A stretch of DNA of 48,118 nucleotides from Atopostipes suicloacalis DSM 15692 (GCF_900129085.1 NZ_FQUF01000021.1:1-48118); one strand, 5' to 3'; counted from the stretch's first letter, positions 24,717 through 35,347 are shown. The notes: a model not told the origin generated them from the letters alone. Made by a program: numbers and translations.

Positions 24717-26213
24717 ATGCCATTAAGAAAGGTGAAAGAAGCAGCATATTTAACAGCGGATAATCATTTGCGATACCGAATGATTTTGCGCTATTTTTTT
24801 ATACAACATGAAAGAATGCGAGAATTCATATTTCCTGAAGAAATTTATCAGTATTTGAAAGAACAAGAAAGCTTTGAAACATATGAAGAAGAAAGTTTGC
24901 ATTTAGACTTGGATCAATTAGTCAAATGGGGGAACCTATTCCCAAGACAAGAGATGGGCAGTTCCAAAACAATCGAAGAATATAAGAAAAAAAGATTTCG
25001 CTATCAACCCACTCCCTATACGATTGAATTTGAACGAATGCTGTCCGAGATGGAAAACAAAGAAGAAGCCTTTGGTGGGGCCTTGGAGCGCACTCAGTTT
25101 GATCGCCTGTATCAACTACTTCAAGAACTGGAAGAAGTTGTCCATCGTCAAAACACGATAAAGAATGAAGAAGCCAATCAATTGTGGGAAGATTTACAGA
25201 CATACTTTCGACAAATTGTTCAAAATACCTCAGATTATATTGCCTATATTAACAGTGAAGAGGTCGAAGAACGCATGCAAACGGAAGCGTTTTTAATGTA
25301 TAAAGATCAATTCACGAAATATCTACGAGAATTTATTCGAGCCATGCAGTCGACTTCTGAACAGATTAAATCGGTGTTAAAGGAGTTACCAGTTGAAAAA
25401 TTATATGACTTTTTTGACCAAGTATGGAAACATAAAGCGCAATCTCGCTTAGAAGAAGTGGAGGTAACAGAAGAGACAAAACAGTTTGAAGATTATACTG
25501 GAAAGTGGGAAGCGATCCAATCTTGGTTTAGAGGGACGTCTGGATATGGAAAAAGCGAGTCAGAGATGCTGTTGGAGCGAACGTCAGAAGCAATTCGTAA
25601 AATTACGCAAGTCGTACAACGGATGGGCGAGCGGCATCAAAATTTTAGAAGTCGACGAGAAGACTATCTACATTTAGGTAAATGGTTTAGTGAACTGGAA
25701 GAGGTTGAAGAAGCACATAAATTATTCTCGGTAGCCTTTGGGGTCGCTCATACGCGTCATTATTTGATTGACCAAAACCCAACGGATGATATTTATACGG
25801 AGATTTGGGATTTTGAGCCAAAGATACATGTAACCAAACCGATGATTCGCCAATATAGTGAAAAGACCAAAGCTCACGCGGTAATTGATCGAACAGAGAA
25901 ACGCCGTAAAGCAAAAGCAGAGTTCTTGAAACAGAAACAATTAGAAGAAAAATGGCTTGAAAAATACATGGATAATCAGCGAATTGAATTAGATCAAATT
26001 GAACGAGTTGAACCAAAAGTCCGCCAGATTTTCTTGTCTTGGATGGGAAAAGCAATAGGTCAAAAAGATCAAATCATCCAATCAGATTTTGGAGTACGAG
26101 TGAAAGTGAAGTGGAAGAAGGATCGGATTATTTTACATGCGGATGATGGTGATTTAGAAATGCCAAATGTTTCCTTTGAATTGTTAGAAGAAAGGGGAGA
26201 GGATCATGCTTGA
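24717..26213 (+). CDS. jetA: Wadjet defence protein JetA (TIGR02677/DUF2397-like)
   Basis: 498-residue kleisin-like subunit, comparable to MukF, of a Wadjet SMC complex that recognises and cleaves plasmid DNA. The N-terminal motif YLTADNHLRYRMILRYFF, a predicted winged helix, then DLDQLVKWGNLFP and helical segments match the TIGR02677 family pattern I know. The start is the ATG at 24717, eight bases after GGAGGG, rather than the GTG at 24708 inside the ribosome site. It is first in a four-gene operon; its stop overlaps the jetB start by eight bases. Confidence 0.85.
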   Translation: MPLRKVKEAAYLTADNHLRYRMILRYFFIQHERMREFIFPEEIYQYLKEQESFETYEEESLHLDLDQLVKWGNLFPRQEMGSSKTIEEYKKKRFRYQPTPYTIEFERMLSEMENKEEAFGGALERTQFDRLYQLLQELEEVVHRQNTIKNEEANQLWEDLQTYFRQIVQNTSDYIAYINSEEVEERMQTEAFLMYKDQFTKYLREFIRAMQSTSEQIKSVLKELPVEKLYDFFDQVWKHKAQSRLEEVEVTEETKQFEDYTGKWEAIQSWFRGTSGYGKSESEMLLERTSEAIRKITQVVQRMGERHQNFRSRREDYLHLGKWFSELEEVEEAHKLFSVAFGVAHTRHYLIDQNPTDDIYTEIWDFEPKIHVTKPMIRQYSEKTKAHAVIDRTEKRRKAKAEFLKQKQLEEKWLEKYMDNQRIELDQIERVEPKVRQIFLSWMGKAIGQKDQIIQSDFGVRVKVKWKKDRIILHADDGDLEMPNVSFELLEERGEDHA

Positions 26214-27369
26214 AACAGGCTTTGAATTGGAGCAACAAGAAGCCCTTGCTTTATTGTTTGAGAATTTTTGGATTATTCGTGAGCAGGATCCAGCTAACTA
26301 TCAGTTAATTCGTGAAAATGAGAAAGCTTTAAGGCGTTATATTTCAGAAAAATTTGGATTCTCTCTTATAATTCATAAAGATTTTATTAAACTAGAAAAA
26401 GTTCCCTTTCAACCGAGAAACTGGATGGGAATTCAAGAGTTTCAAAATCCAAGAGACTATGCAATTTTTTGTTGTGGTTTGGCCTATCTTGAAAGACGTT
26501 CGGTGGATGATCAATTTTTACTTTCCGAGTTTGCTACAGCATTAGAAGAACTTTATTCGGGATTGATTCCTCTGGATTGGACCAATTACCAGCATCGTCA
26601 ATCGCTTGTTCGAGCGATGAAGAAGTTAATTGAGTTTGAGTGTATCCATGAAGTGGATAGTACTGCTGGGGGCTTGGAACAATTTGCTTATTCTGAAGAT
26701 CAGGAAGTGCTTTATCAAGCAACGGTTTTGTCGCGTTATTTTATGAGAAATCATATGCGTTCCCTGAAAGAATGTACAAAGATAGAAGATATTTTACAAA
26801 TGGAATGGGAAGAGAATCAAGAAAACGCACGTCAAAAAAGAACTTACCGCAAGCTGATGTTTGAGCCGGTGATGTACCGAGAAGATGAAGAAGATCTAGA
26901 CTTTGATTATATTCGGCGCTATCGTAATCGTGTTCGCGAAGATTTTGAGACGCATACGCCTTTTGAGCTACAAGTGTCCAAAAATGCTGCGATGTTGACT
27001 TTACCGGAACAAAGCCAATTGTATCAAGTGTTTCCTGATCGTAAGGGAATTACTTTAGTCTCTTTGCATGTGCAGGCGTATATTCGTCAAAATCAGACGA
27101 ATTATTCTAAGAATGCCTTTGGCGAAATACAATTTACTCGACCTCAATTTGAACAGATGATCGAACAGGTAAAAGAGGATTATCATCAGGGGTGGAGTGT
27201 TGAGTATCGAGAAAAAAGTAGCTTAAATAAAATAACAGAAGATGTTTTGAATCATTTTATTGAATGGTCTTTTGCAAAGATAGAAGAGGGAACGAAGCTG
27301 ATTATTTTACTACCTGCAGTGGGTCGAATGATGGGCGAATACCCAAACGATTTTGAGAGAGAGGATTAA
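26206..27369 (+). CDS. jetB: Wadjet defence protein JetB (TIGR02678/DUF2398-like)
   Basis: 387-residue MukE-like subunit. N-terminal EALALLFENFWIIREQDPAN followed by the FGFSLIIHKDFIKLEKVP block matches the TIGR02678 pattern. The protein is largely helical with winged-helix-like segments and has no enzymatic motif. GGGGAGAGGATC precedes the ATG inside the end of jetA, implying translational coupling. Six bases separate it from jetC. In the complex it bridges the kleisin and the SMC heads. Confidence 0.85.
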   Translation: MLETGFELEQQEALALLFENFWIIREQDPANYQLIRENEKALRRYISEKFGFSLIIHKDFIKLEKVPFQPRNWMGIQEFQNPRDYAIFCCGLAYLERRSVDDQFLLSEFATALEELYSGLIPLDWTNYQHRQSLVRAMKKLIEFECIHEVDSTAGGLEQFAYSEDQEVLYQATVLSRYFMRNHMRSLKECTKIEDILQMEWEENQENARQKRTYRKLMFEPVMYREDEEDLDFDYIRRYRNRVREDFETHTPFELQVSKNAAMLTLPEQSQLYQVFPDRKGITLVSLHVQAYIRQNQTNYSKNAFGEIQFTRPQFEQMIEQVKEDYHQGWSVEYREKSSLNKITEDVLNHFIEWSFAKIEEGTKLIILLPAVGRMMGEYPNDFERED

Positions 27370-27375
27370 CGGGAT

Positions 27376-30300
27376 TTGAGTAAATCAGTGAATAAATGGC
27401 AAGTGAATCGAGCAGGTTTATTTAATTATTGGTATTACGAAGACGAAGTGTTTGATTTTGTGGGTGGAAAACTATTACTTAGGGGGAATAATGGATCAGG
27501 AAAATCAGTGACGATGCAAAGTTTTCTTCCAGTTTTATTGGATGGATCGACGCGGCCAGAACGGTTGGACCCATTTGGTTCTAGAGCACGAAAAATGGAA
27601 GATTATTTACTGGGTGAAAAAGACGTTACGGGCTATGAAGAACGTACGGGTTATTTGTACATGGAATTTAAAAGGAAAGAAACTGATCAGTATCTCACGA
27701 TTGGGATTGGTTTGCAGGCACGTAGAGGCAAGCAATTAAATTTCTGGGGCTTTGTATTGACAGATAATCGAAGAATTGGGCAAGACTTTCTTTTATATAA
27801 AAATGAAACACATGACGGCAAAAAAGTTAAAATTCCTTTATCCAAAATCCAATTACGAAATCGAATAGGAGAAGGCGGACATGTCGTGGACACCCGCAAT
27901 GAATATGCACAACTAGTGAACCAATATGTATTTGGTTATGAAACGATTGAAGAATATGAAGATTTAATCAAGTTGTTGATTCAATTGCGCAGTCCAAAAC
28001 TATCAAAAGATTATAGACCAACTGTCATTCACGAAATTCTAAAAGCCGCCTTAGCTCCGCTTTCGGATGAAGATTTGCGCTACCTTTCAGACACCATCGA
28101 ACAGATGGATCAATCCAAGCAACAACTGGAACAAATCGAAATGGAAACGCAAGCTCTAACAGAAATTACGCGTGCTTACACAGCCTATAACGAAAAAGTT
28201 CTGTACAATCAAGCAAGTGGCTACCTTCAAGCTTCAAAGGACCTAGAAAAAGAAGAAAAAACCTATCATATGGAAGCTAAACAAGCGAAAGATTTACAAG
28301 AATCGATCACTCGCCTAGAAACCGATCTTCGAGAATACGATTTAGATTATGAAACGACCGATAAAAGACGACAACGTTTAGAACAGCATAAGATATGGAA
28401 TTTGCAACAAGAGCTTCATGAAAAAGAAGAAGATTTAGAAGAAACGAAAAGTCGACTTCAAGAAATAGAAGCGCGTTTATTATCGACACAAACGAAAGAA
28501 TTTCATGCTCGAGAATCGCTCGATCGTGTGCAAATGAATCTTTATGAACAGCAAAAAAATATTGAGAGTCATTTAGAAGATTTAGCGGCGGATGCTTTGG
28601 AAGCCAGCTTTTCCGAAATAAATGCCATGCATAGTGAAGATTTCTCGGATAATTCAGAGACCGACTTTTCTTTTGCGGTTTGGAATAAGCAAACGAATGA
28701 TTATATGAAGCATTTAGAAACTATTTCTGAAGAACTGCGTGTATTTGAAGGGTTAAAGACCCAGTATGCAAAAAAAGATCAAGAACTTGGCCAAGTTAAC
28801 CAGGAACTTGATCAACTACGTCATCATGCCCAAAAATGGACGGAATTATTTAATGAAGAAAAGAATCGGCAGCTTAATTTAATCCATCAATGGATTAAAG
28901 AGGCGGATTATTTAACCATCACTGAGGCAGCGATTCAAGAAATGTCACGTGCACTAGAACAATTATATGAAACTACGCGTTATGAGCAAGTGCGTGAGCC
29001 GTTGCGGATGGCAGTTTCAGATTATGAAACCTCTAAACGGGGACAATTGGCTGAAAAGCAGATAGCGATGAATGCAAAGAAAGAAGAGCTTGATCAGTTG
29101 AAAATAGAGTTGGAGGAATGGAAAAAGAAAAAAGACCCAAATCCAGATACACATCCTTTAACGATTGACGCACGAAAAGAGTTAGAGAAAAAGGGAATTC
29201 AAGCAGCTCCTTTGTACAGTGTGGTTGAGTTTCGTGAACAGGTGAATGAAGAAACACAAAAACGAATTGAAGCGGCTTTGATTGATTCAGGGCTTTTAGA
29301 TGCTTTGATTGCAGAAAAAGATTTTTCAATCAAGCATGATCGATTGTTAAAACCTAATCCCCAACTTATGGCGTACACGCTTGCTGATCTTTTAAAACCG
29401 GATGTGGACGAAGAGTTAAATCTTTCTGAAGAACTTGTGGATCAAGTTTTGCGTAGTATCATAATTGATGAATCCACGGAGGAAGTATTGTCTATTTCAG
29501 AAGAGGGACATTATTCGATAGGGTTAATGAAAGGTCATGCGATTCCAATTGAGTCTGTTCGATTTATCGGCCGAAATGCCCGCAAGCGTTATAAAGAAGA
29601 ACAAATCCAACGACTTCAGCAAGAAATTCAATTAAAAGAAGCTGAAATCACACAAGGATTCAAAGATAAAGAAAAATTAGAACAAGCCATTAGCCAGGCG
29701 AAAGAGCATTTTATAACGTTCCCTGATGACGAAGATTTAGCGGAAGGTTATCATACTATCCATGAAATTCGCTTTGAAATCTCTCAATTAAGTGACCGAA
29801 TTTTTCAGCTATCTGAAGAGGTTAAAAAAATTGGGAATGCCTTGCGTACACAAAAAAGAGGATTAGATCAAAAAACAAAAAAAGAAGACATAGTATTAGA
29901 GCTTTCGGCTTATCTTGAAGCGATGCAATCTATGCGTCATTATGAAAGATTGTTGGGAGAATTACGATTTGAACATGGTAAACAGTTTAATGAATTTCAA
30001 CGGAAAGCGGATATTTTATCGCGTTTGGATGAGCTGGAAGAAGAGATTTTACAGTTAAAGGGCGATACAAATCGCTTTGAGTATGAAATACGTCATTTAG
30101 GTAAAGAAATTCTACAGATTGAGCAACAAATGGAACAAGAAGGTGTAAAAGATATTCAAGAACAGATTAAAGAAGTTCAAGAAAAAATACAGAGTCTAAA
30201 TCGTTTAATACAAGAGAAAAGAGAGCGACATGCAATAGAAAAACGAGATTTATACCATGTTAAAAAAACAATTGAAGAGAAAGAGGAATTTTTAGATTTT

Positions 30301-31503
30301 CGCAAACAATTAAAAGAGGCTTGGGCTGTATCTTTTACCAATGAATATCGAAAAGGTTATCTTGTACTTGATTTAGAAGGGGTGACTTTGGAGGAGAAAG
30401 CCAAAGAACTGCAAAAAAGATTTAAATATCGATCAGATCAGGAATCTTCTTATTTATTGGGGCGCTTATCAAAGGTTAAAAATGAACAACAAGATTATTT
30501 GATAGAATACAGTCCTGCACAACGCACAGTATCGATAGAAGTTCCGGATTGGATGGCAGGAGTGCATCATGCGATGTATCGCCCGCTAATGGATGAATGG
30601 AAAGCAGCACGTTCTAGAGATTTAGTGGAATTAAGCTACCAAGGAAAAACAGTCAGCCCTTATATTGTAGAAAAAGATTTGAAGCAGGAACAAGAACGTC
30701 AAAAAGTATATTTAGATGAACAAGATAAACAACTTTACGAAGAGATTCTCTTTCAATCGGTTGGAAATAAATTACGCTCAAGAATTGGCCGTGCTGAAAG
30801 ATGGGTTGAAGAGATGAAAAATTTAATGGAGTCCAGAAATGATTCTTCAGGACTGAAACTTTCTATTCGTTGGAAACCAAAAACGGCCGAAACTGAAGAA
30901 GAACTGGATACGGAAGATTTGGTGAGTCTGTTACGTCAAGATCCGCGTTTATTAAAGGATGACGATATTGATCGAGTGACTACCCATTTTCGAACACGGA
31001 TTGAACGTGCGAAAGCTTTAATGGATGAATCAACTGAAATGCAAACCTTGTTACAAGTATTGAAGCAAGTCCTGGATTATAGACAATGGTTTACCTTTGA
31101 ATTAAGCTTTCAACGGGCGGGAAGCAATAGAAAACGTCCATTGACCGATAATCAATTTTATACGTTTAGTGGAGGAGAAAAGGCGCGCACAATGTATATT
31201 CCTTTATTTATTGCAACATATTCAAGATATTTAGAAGCTAATGAAGAAGCTCCGTATTTAATCTCTTTAGATGAAGCTTTTGCTGGAGTGGATGATGAGA
31301 ATATTGCCGATCTCTTTGAAGTCATTGAAGAATTAGATCTAAATTACATTATCAACTCGCAAGTTTTATGGGGAGATTATCCAACGGTTTCTGAATTAGG
31401 GATTAGTGAATTGTATCGTCCACAGAATGCTGACCATGTTGCCGTTATTCGGTATGTTTGGGATGGAAATAAAAGAAAACTCTTAACAAATGATGAAGAA
31501 TAA
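27376..31503 (+). CDS. jetC: Wadjet SMC-like ATPase JetC (TIGR02680-like)
   Basis: 1375-residue SMC/MukB-like motor. The N-terminal Walker A is GNNGSGKS (residues 37-44). Two long coiled-coil arms (about 230-560 and 740-1050) flank a hinge-like globular region near 600-720. The C-terminal head has the signature FSGGEKA (Ser1265) and Walker B LISLDEAF (Asp1299-Glu1300), followed by a NSQVLWGDYP D-loop region. All ATPase motifs are intact, so it is expected to be active. The start is TTG, with a weak ribosome site (AGAGGATTAACGGG). Loop extrusion of DNA is known for the family. Confidence 0.9.
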   Translation: MSKSVNKWQVNRAGLFNYWYYEDEVFDFVGGKLLLRGNNGSGKSVTMQSFLPVLLDGSTRPERLDPFGSRARKMEDYLLGEKDVTGYEERTGYLYMEFKRKETDQYLTIGIGLQARRGKQLNFWGFVLTDNRRIGQDFLLYKNETHDGKKVKIPLSKIQLRNRIGEGGHVVDTRNEYAQLVNQYVFGYETIEEYEDLIKLLIQLRSPKLSKDYRPTVIHEILKAALAPLSDEDLRYLSDTIEQMDQSKQQLEQIEMETQALTEITRAYTAYNEKVLYNQASGYLQASKDLEKEEKTYHMEAKQAKDLQESITRLETDLREYDLDYETTDKRRQRLEQHKIWNLQQELHEKEEDLEETKSRLQEIEARLLSTQTKEFHARESLDRVQMNLYEQQKNIESHLEDLAADALEASFSEINAMHSEDFSDNSETDFSFAVWNKQTNDYMKHLETISEELRVFEGLKTQYAKKDQELGQVNQELDQLRHHAQKWTELFNEEKNRQLNLIHQWIKEADYLTITEAAIQEMSRALEQLYETTRYEQVREPLRMAVSDYETSKRGQLAEKQIAMNAKKEELDQLKIELEEWKKKKDPNPDTHPLTIDARKELEKKGIQAAPLYSVVEFREQVNEETQKRIEAALIDSGLLDALIAEKDFSIKHDRLLKPNPQLMAYTLADLLKPDVDEELNLSEELVDQVLRSIIIDESTEEVLSISEEGHYSIGLMKGHAIPIESVRFIGRNARKRYKEEQIQRLQQEIQLKEAEITQGFKDKEKLEQAISQAKEHFITFPDDEDLAEGYHTIHEIRFEISQLSDRIFQLSEEVKKIGNALRTQKRGLDQKTKKEDIVLELSAYLEAMQSMRHYERLLGELRFEHGKQFNEFQRKADILSRLDELEEEILQLKGDTNRFEYEIRHLGKEILQIEQQMEQEGVKDIQEQIKEVQEKIQSLNRLIQEKRERHAIEKRDLYHVKKTIEEKEEFLDFRKQLKEAWAVSFTNEYRKGYLVLDLEGVTLEEKAKELQKRFKYRSDQESSYLLGRLSKVKNEQQDYLIEYSPAQRTVSIEVPDWMAGVHHAMYRPLMDEWKAARSRDLVELSYQGKTVSPYIVEKDLKQEQERQKVYLDEQDKQLYEEILFQSVGNKLRSRIGRAERWVEEMKNLMESRNDSSGLKLSIRWKPKTAETEEELDTEDLVSLLRQDPRLLKDDDIDRVTTHFRTRIERAKALMDESTEMQTLLQVLKQVLDYRQWFTFELSFQRAGSNRKRPLTDNQFYTFSGGEKARTMYIPLFIATYSRYLEANEEAPYLISLDEAFAGVDDENIADLFEVIEELDLNYIINSQVLWGDYPTVSELGISELYRPQNADHVAVIRYVWDGNKRKLLTNDEE

Positions 31504-31514
31504 GGTTGGATAAA

Positions 31515-32810
31515 ATGAAGCAAATGATAAAAGAAGCCGTTACATTTTTTAAATCCGAATCTGTGTATGACATTTTGTTTTTTGAATTCAAAAAGAAGTA
31601 TGAGTCATTGGGGAGAATTGGTGGAAATGTCTCCTTGAGTGAATATTCGATGGAGGATATTAATGAATTATCCCGTTTTTTAGGAGTACGTAGGGATCAG
31701 CTGTTAGATAAAGGGAGCATTACTTTACGGCAATTTGAGAATCAATTGAATCGTTATAAGTTTGATGGGTTATCTTTAAAACAATTACTTGAAGCTTATT
31801 TTGAGACGCCTTTGATTTCAAAAAAAGAACAAGCGGCCTCTAATCTTCAAAGAAATCAAGCGTTTTTTGAAGAGTTAAAAAGTAACTATCCTTATGTAAA
31901 CGATTGGTTAAGTTATATTGAACAGAAGCCGGCAGATAGTCATTGGATTTATCGCTTCCTTGAAAAATCTTTCAAGAATTTTGAACAATCCGTAGCAATT
32001 TTGAATCAAGTGGTGAAATATGCGCCAAGTGTTCCCATCCGCTTGCCTGTCTTTGCACAACAGATGACGAAAAATCCTCATGGGTTTGACCGCAATCAAA
32101 AACTAGGAAAACTGTTGGTTCATTTACTTGCTGTAGAGAAAGCTCAATCTTTTAATGAACCAGTTAAAGTTCCAACAACCAATGAAGGCATTACAGAATT
32201 GTTATTTGAGTATAATGTTTTGCGTGATGATATTACCAATTATGTATCCGTCGCGAATATTTTGGCTTATACAGAAGGACATAAAAAGAAAGTTTGGGAA
32301 GCGGCTTATCAATCACATAGTGTACTGAATGTTCCAATTCGTGAATTAGTGGATGTACAAAAATTGTATCCAGCAAGTTCTATGAATGAAGTGTGGATTG
32401 TTGAAAATTCTGGAGTGTTTTCCAGCTTATTAGATAAAATTGCAGATGTGCCTCTGATTTGTACACATGGGCAATTTACATTAGCCGTTTGGCGTTGTTT
32501 AGATTTGCTGGTGAAGCAAGATTGTACGCTGTATTATAGTGGAGATTTCGATCCGGAAGGGATAGGTATGGCAAATCGACTGCTCCGTCGCTATCCGCAT
32601 CATGTTCAATTATGGAAAATGGATGTCCGCTCATACGAAAAATCCTTATCTAAAGAAGAGAAAATATCTTCCCAGCGATTGAGTCAATTTTCTAACATTA
32701 ACCATTCAGAACTGAAAGAGATAAAAAATCAGGTTTTAAAACTTCAAGTTCCTGGTTACCAAGAAGCCTTGTTGGATGAAATGATCGAAGAGTTAAAGAA
32801 GAAAGATTAA
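31515..32810 (+). CDS. jetD: Wadjet nuclease subunit JetD (TIGR02679/DUF2399-like)
   Basis: 431-residue protein. The C-terminal half is a Toprim-type nuclease domain like topoisomerase VI: Glu297 in VWIVENSGVF and the acidic pair in YYSGDFDPEG (Asp344, Asp346) fit metal-binding positions. The N-terminal part is the arm that links to the SMC complex. I chose the ATG at 31515 with AAGG nine bases upstream, over the TTG at 31506. It follows jetC by 11 bases and is the last gene of the operon. In this family JetD cuts the DNA trapped by JetABC. Confidence 0.88.
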   Translation: MKQMIKEAVTFFKSESVYDILFFEFKKKYESLGRIGGNVSLSEYSMEDINELSRFLGVRRDQLLDKGSITLRQFENQLNRYKFDGLSLKQLLEAYFETPLISKKEQAASNLQRNQAFFEELKSNYPYVNDWLSYIEQKPADSHWIYRFLEKSFKNFEQSVAILNQVVKYAPSVPIRLPVFAQQMTKNPHGFDRNQKLGKLLVHLLAVEKAQSFNEPVKVPTTNEGITELLFEYNVLRDDITNYVSVANILAYTEGHKKKVWEAAYQSHSVLNVPIRELVDVQKLYPASSMNEVWIVENSGVFSSLLDKIADVPLICTHGQFTLAVWRCLDLLVKQDCTLYYSGDFDPEGIGMANRLLRRYPHHVQLWKMDVRSYEKSLSKEEKISSQRLSQFSNINHSELKEIKNQVLKLQVPGYQEALLDEMIEELKKKD

Positions 32811-32990
32811 TCATAGAGACGACAGGTCAAAGTCATACCCAAATTTCACGTTCCTCAATGACTTCAAGTCGACTACTCATTATTAAGGCTGTTGTAACAT
32901 ATCATAGAGTGATAGGATGCGGACAGATTTTAAAGATGGAAATAAATAATATGTGTTAATATAAAGATACAAAAAAACGGAGGCGAAAGA

Positions 32991-34313
32991 ATGAAGGGCA
33001 CAATGGATAAATTAAGATATTTTAATGAAGAGTTTCCTCGCGAAGCTCTTGAACAAGCGATAGAAAATCAAGAAGAAACGACAAAAATTTTACTAAATGA
33101 ATTAGATGAAATGATTGAATATCCTGAATCCACGGTAGAAGATGATGACTATTTTTTGTATTTTTATGTGTTTTATTTATTGGCTCAATTTAGAGAAAAA
33201 GAAGGTTTTCCACGCATTCTTAAATTAATTTCTATGCCACCTGATAGAGTAGACGCTATGTTTGGAGACCTTATTACAGAAGATTTAAATTCAATTATTT
33301 ATAGCACTTTTGACGGTCGTTTAGAACAATTAGAAACGGTCATCGAAAATCCAAAGGTTGATTTGTTTGTTCGTGGGGCTGTTTTAGATGCTTATGGAAA
33401 ATTATATACTGATGGAAGGGTAAGTAAAGAAGCATTCATACAATATTTACGAAAATTATTAGCCACCGAGCCTGACAATTCAGAAAACGACATAGCGATA
33501 TTAATTCAAGGCATTATTATAGATAGAAAGTTATTTGAGCTCATCGACGATGTTCAAGCTCTTTATGATGTCGGTCGAATTGATGAAAACTTTTTTGGCC
33601 TGTATGATAGCTTTATTGATTATATGTATGATTATTCCAATGATCAAGAACAAGTTTATTTTATTGATAATATTGTAGATGAGATTTACCAATGGGCAAT
33701 GTTTGAAAAAACAAAAGAAGAAGAAATAAAAAACGAAAAACACTTTCAAAAAGCAAGAGAAAAACTAGAACAAGAGAACCAAAATGTACCGAAAGATAAA
33801 AAAATTGGTCGAAATGAACCTTGCCCATGTGGGAGTGGCAAGAAATATAAAAAATGCTGCCTGAAGAAAGAGAATATTTATAAAGAAAAACAGCAAGAGC
33901 CCATAGCGGTACAAGAACGTTGGTTGAAAAAATACCCAATAATTGAAGGGGATGGCAAAGAAGAGAATGTACGACTTTCAGATAAATTTGATCAAGAAGC
34001 GATCCAAATTGATCGTTTAGTCTATCTTGCTTTACATCGCCGAACGCGTCCAATGGAGGAACCCATCAATTATTCGAAGGAAGAGATCGCTAAAGCTTCT
34101 TATCTTATTGATGCCTTCGAACACTTTAAAGCAAAAAGTGAGAAGGAAACTATTCAATCCTTTGAAGAGTATGACCAGTCCTACAAAATTCATTATCGAA
34201 GCAAAGATTGGGTTGAAGAACTTCACAAAAAACTTGCAAGTGAAGAGGTTATTTCTATATTTGGCGATCGAACAGAAGAAGTAGAAGCCTTCATTTCTCA
34301 ATTTGTAGACTAG
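32991..34313 (+). CDS. DUF1186-type protein with SEC-C zinc motif
   Basis: 440-residue soluble protein. The N-terminal 250 residues are a helical repeat region of the DUF1186 type ([20 protein letters not shown] is characteristic). A SEC-C motif, [18 protein letters not shown] near residues 275-292, should bind one zinc ion as in SecA C-termini. The C-terminal 130 residues are acidic and helical with no known domain. ACGGAGG precedes the ATG. The function is unknown; the motif suggests protein or ribosome contact, which is inference. It is followed 22 bases later by the rhodanese gene, perhaps in one transcript. Confidence 0.75.
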   Translation: MKGTMDKLRYFNEEFPREALEQAIENQEETTKILLNELDEMIEYPESTVEDDDYFLYFYVFYLLAQFREKEGFPRILKLISMPPDRVDAMFGDLITEDLNSIIYSTFDGRLEQLETVIENPKVDLFVRGAVLDAYGKLYTDGRVSKEAFIQYLRKLLATEPDNSENDIAILIQGIIIDRKLFELIDDVQALYDVGRIDENFFGLYDSFIDYMYDYSNDQEQVYFIDNIVDEIYQWAMFEKTKEEEIKNEKHFQKAREKLEQENQNVPKDKKIGRNEPCPCGSGKKYKKCCLKKENIYKEKQQEPIAVQERWLKKYPIIEGDGKEENVRLSDKFDQEAIQIDRLVYLALHRRTRPMEEPINYSKEEIAKASYLIDAFEHFKAKSEKETIQSFEEYDQSYKIHYRSKDWVEELHKKLASEEVISIFGDRTEEVEAFISQFVD

Positions 34314-34335
34314 GAATTTAAAGGAGGAGAATTAA

Positions 34336-35187
34336 ATGGAATTTATTATAGAAAAAGAATGGCTGGTTAAACATTTAAAAAATGAAGAGGTTATCATTAT
34401 AGATTGTCGCTTTGACTTAAGCCAGCCCGAATTAGGAAGAGACCAGTATAGCGAAAGTCATATCCCTGGTGCTTTTTATTTCGATTTGAAAGAACAGCTT
34501 TCAGGGCCTGTATCAAAACATGGAGGTAGACATCCACTTCCAGAGCTCGATTCATTTAAAAAAGATATTGAAAAGGTGGGAATCGATAACGCAAAAACAG
34601 TAATTGCCTATGATGCGGGCGGTGGACAGTACGCTTCTCGTTTTTGGTGGCTACTGAAATATATTGGACATGAAAAGATCTATCTATTAAACGAAGGATT
34701 TAGCGGATGGAGTGCAGCCAATTTTCCTGTAACCACAAAAATACCTAAAGCGCATCCTGCGAAATATGAAATCAACATTCAAAAAGAAATGCTGGCATCA
34801 TTTGAGGAAGTCAAAGAAATCGTCGAAAACGCGACGGATGAATCTGTTTTAATCGATTCAAGAGCTTCAGAACGTTATTTAGGAAAAGTAGAGCCGATGG
34901 ATAAAATTCCAGGACATATCCCGGGAGCTTTGAATAAGGTTTGGGATGAAAGTCTGAGTGAAGGTTCGTTTAAAAATGAGAAAGAACAAGAAGAAAGATT
35001 TTCCGAAATAAATAAAGACGAACCGGTTGTTGTTTATTGTGGCTCTGGAGTCACTGCTACACCCAATTATATTGCACTAAAAATGGCTGGCTATACTGAT
35101 GTTAAGCTTTATGCCGGAGGGTATAGTGACTGGGTTTCTTATGAGGGCAATGCGATAGAAAAAGGGGAAACGTCTAAAGAAGAATAA
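34336..35187 (+). CDS. Tandem rhodanese sulfurtransferase
   Basis: 283-residue cytosolic enzyme with two rhodanese domains. The N-terminal one (about 5-135) is inactive, and the C-terminal one (about 155-275) has the active loop CGSGVTA with Cys235. CGSGVTA is more typical of 3-mercaptopyruvate sulfurtransferases than the CRxGxT loop of thiosulfate sulfurtransferases, so the former is favoured. The motifs SHIPGAFYFDL and GHIPGALNKVW mark the two domains. It moves sulfur to thiols or cyanide. AGGAGGAG precedes the ATG. Confidence 0.88.
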   Translation: MEFIIEKEWLVKHLKNEEVIIIDCRFDLSQPELGRDQYSESHIPGAFYFDLKEQLSGPVSKHGGRHPLPELDSFKKDIEKVGIDNAKTVIAYDAGGGQYASRFWWLLKYIGHEKIYLLNEGFSGWSAANFPVTTKIPKAHPAKYEINIQKEMLASFEEVKEIVENATDESVLIDSRASERYLGKVEPMDKIPGHIPGALNKVWDESLSEGSFKNEKEQEERFSEINKDEPVVVYCGSGVTATPNYIALKMAGYTDVKLYAGGYSDWVSYEGNAIEKGETSKEE

Positions 35188-35198
35188 AGAAGAATAAA

Positions 35199-35226
35199 AA
35201 AAGCCTCCCAAAAAATGGGAGGTTTT
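35199..35226 (+). terminator. Terminator after the sulfurtransferase gene
   Basis: CCTCCCA (35204-35210) pairs with TGGGAGG (35216-35222), followed by TTTT and preceded by a run of A. Confidence 0.8.
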
Positions 35227-35242
35227 AACTTATTCAATTCAA

Positions 35243-35327
35243 TGCGCACAAGAAGACTCGAACTTCCACAGGGAAATCTCCCCACCAGCCCCTCAAGCTG
35301 GCGCGTCTACCATTCCGCCATGTGCGC
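35243..35327 (-). tRNA. tRNA-Leu (anticodon GAG)
   Basis: On the minus strand the acceptor stem GCGCACA pairs with TGTGCGC. The anticodon arm CCAGC-TTGAGGG-GCTGG gives anticodon GAG, which reads CUC and CUU. A long variable arm (GGGGAGATTTCCC region) and a GTTCGAGTC T-loop complete a class II tRNA. The 3' CCA is not encoded. A promoter on the same strand lies just upstream. Confidence 0.93.
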
Positions 35328-35347
35328 TTAATCAAACTGCAATAGTT

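Noticed and set aside
27376-31503. Housekeeping MukB or SbcC
   Set aside because: The gene order with JetA-, JetB- and JetD-like partners and the motif pattern fit Wadjet; no MukB or SbcD partner is present.
32811-32990. Terminator for jetD (AAGTCAT/ATGACTT inverted repeat near 32831-32865)
   Set aside because: The repeat is not followed by a T run, so I cannot call it a rho-independent terminator.
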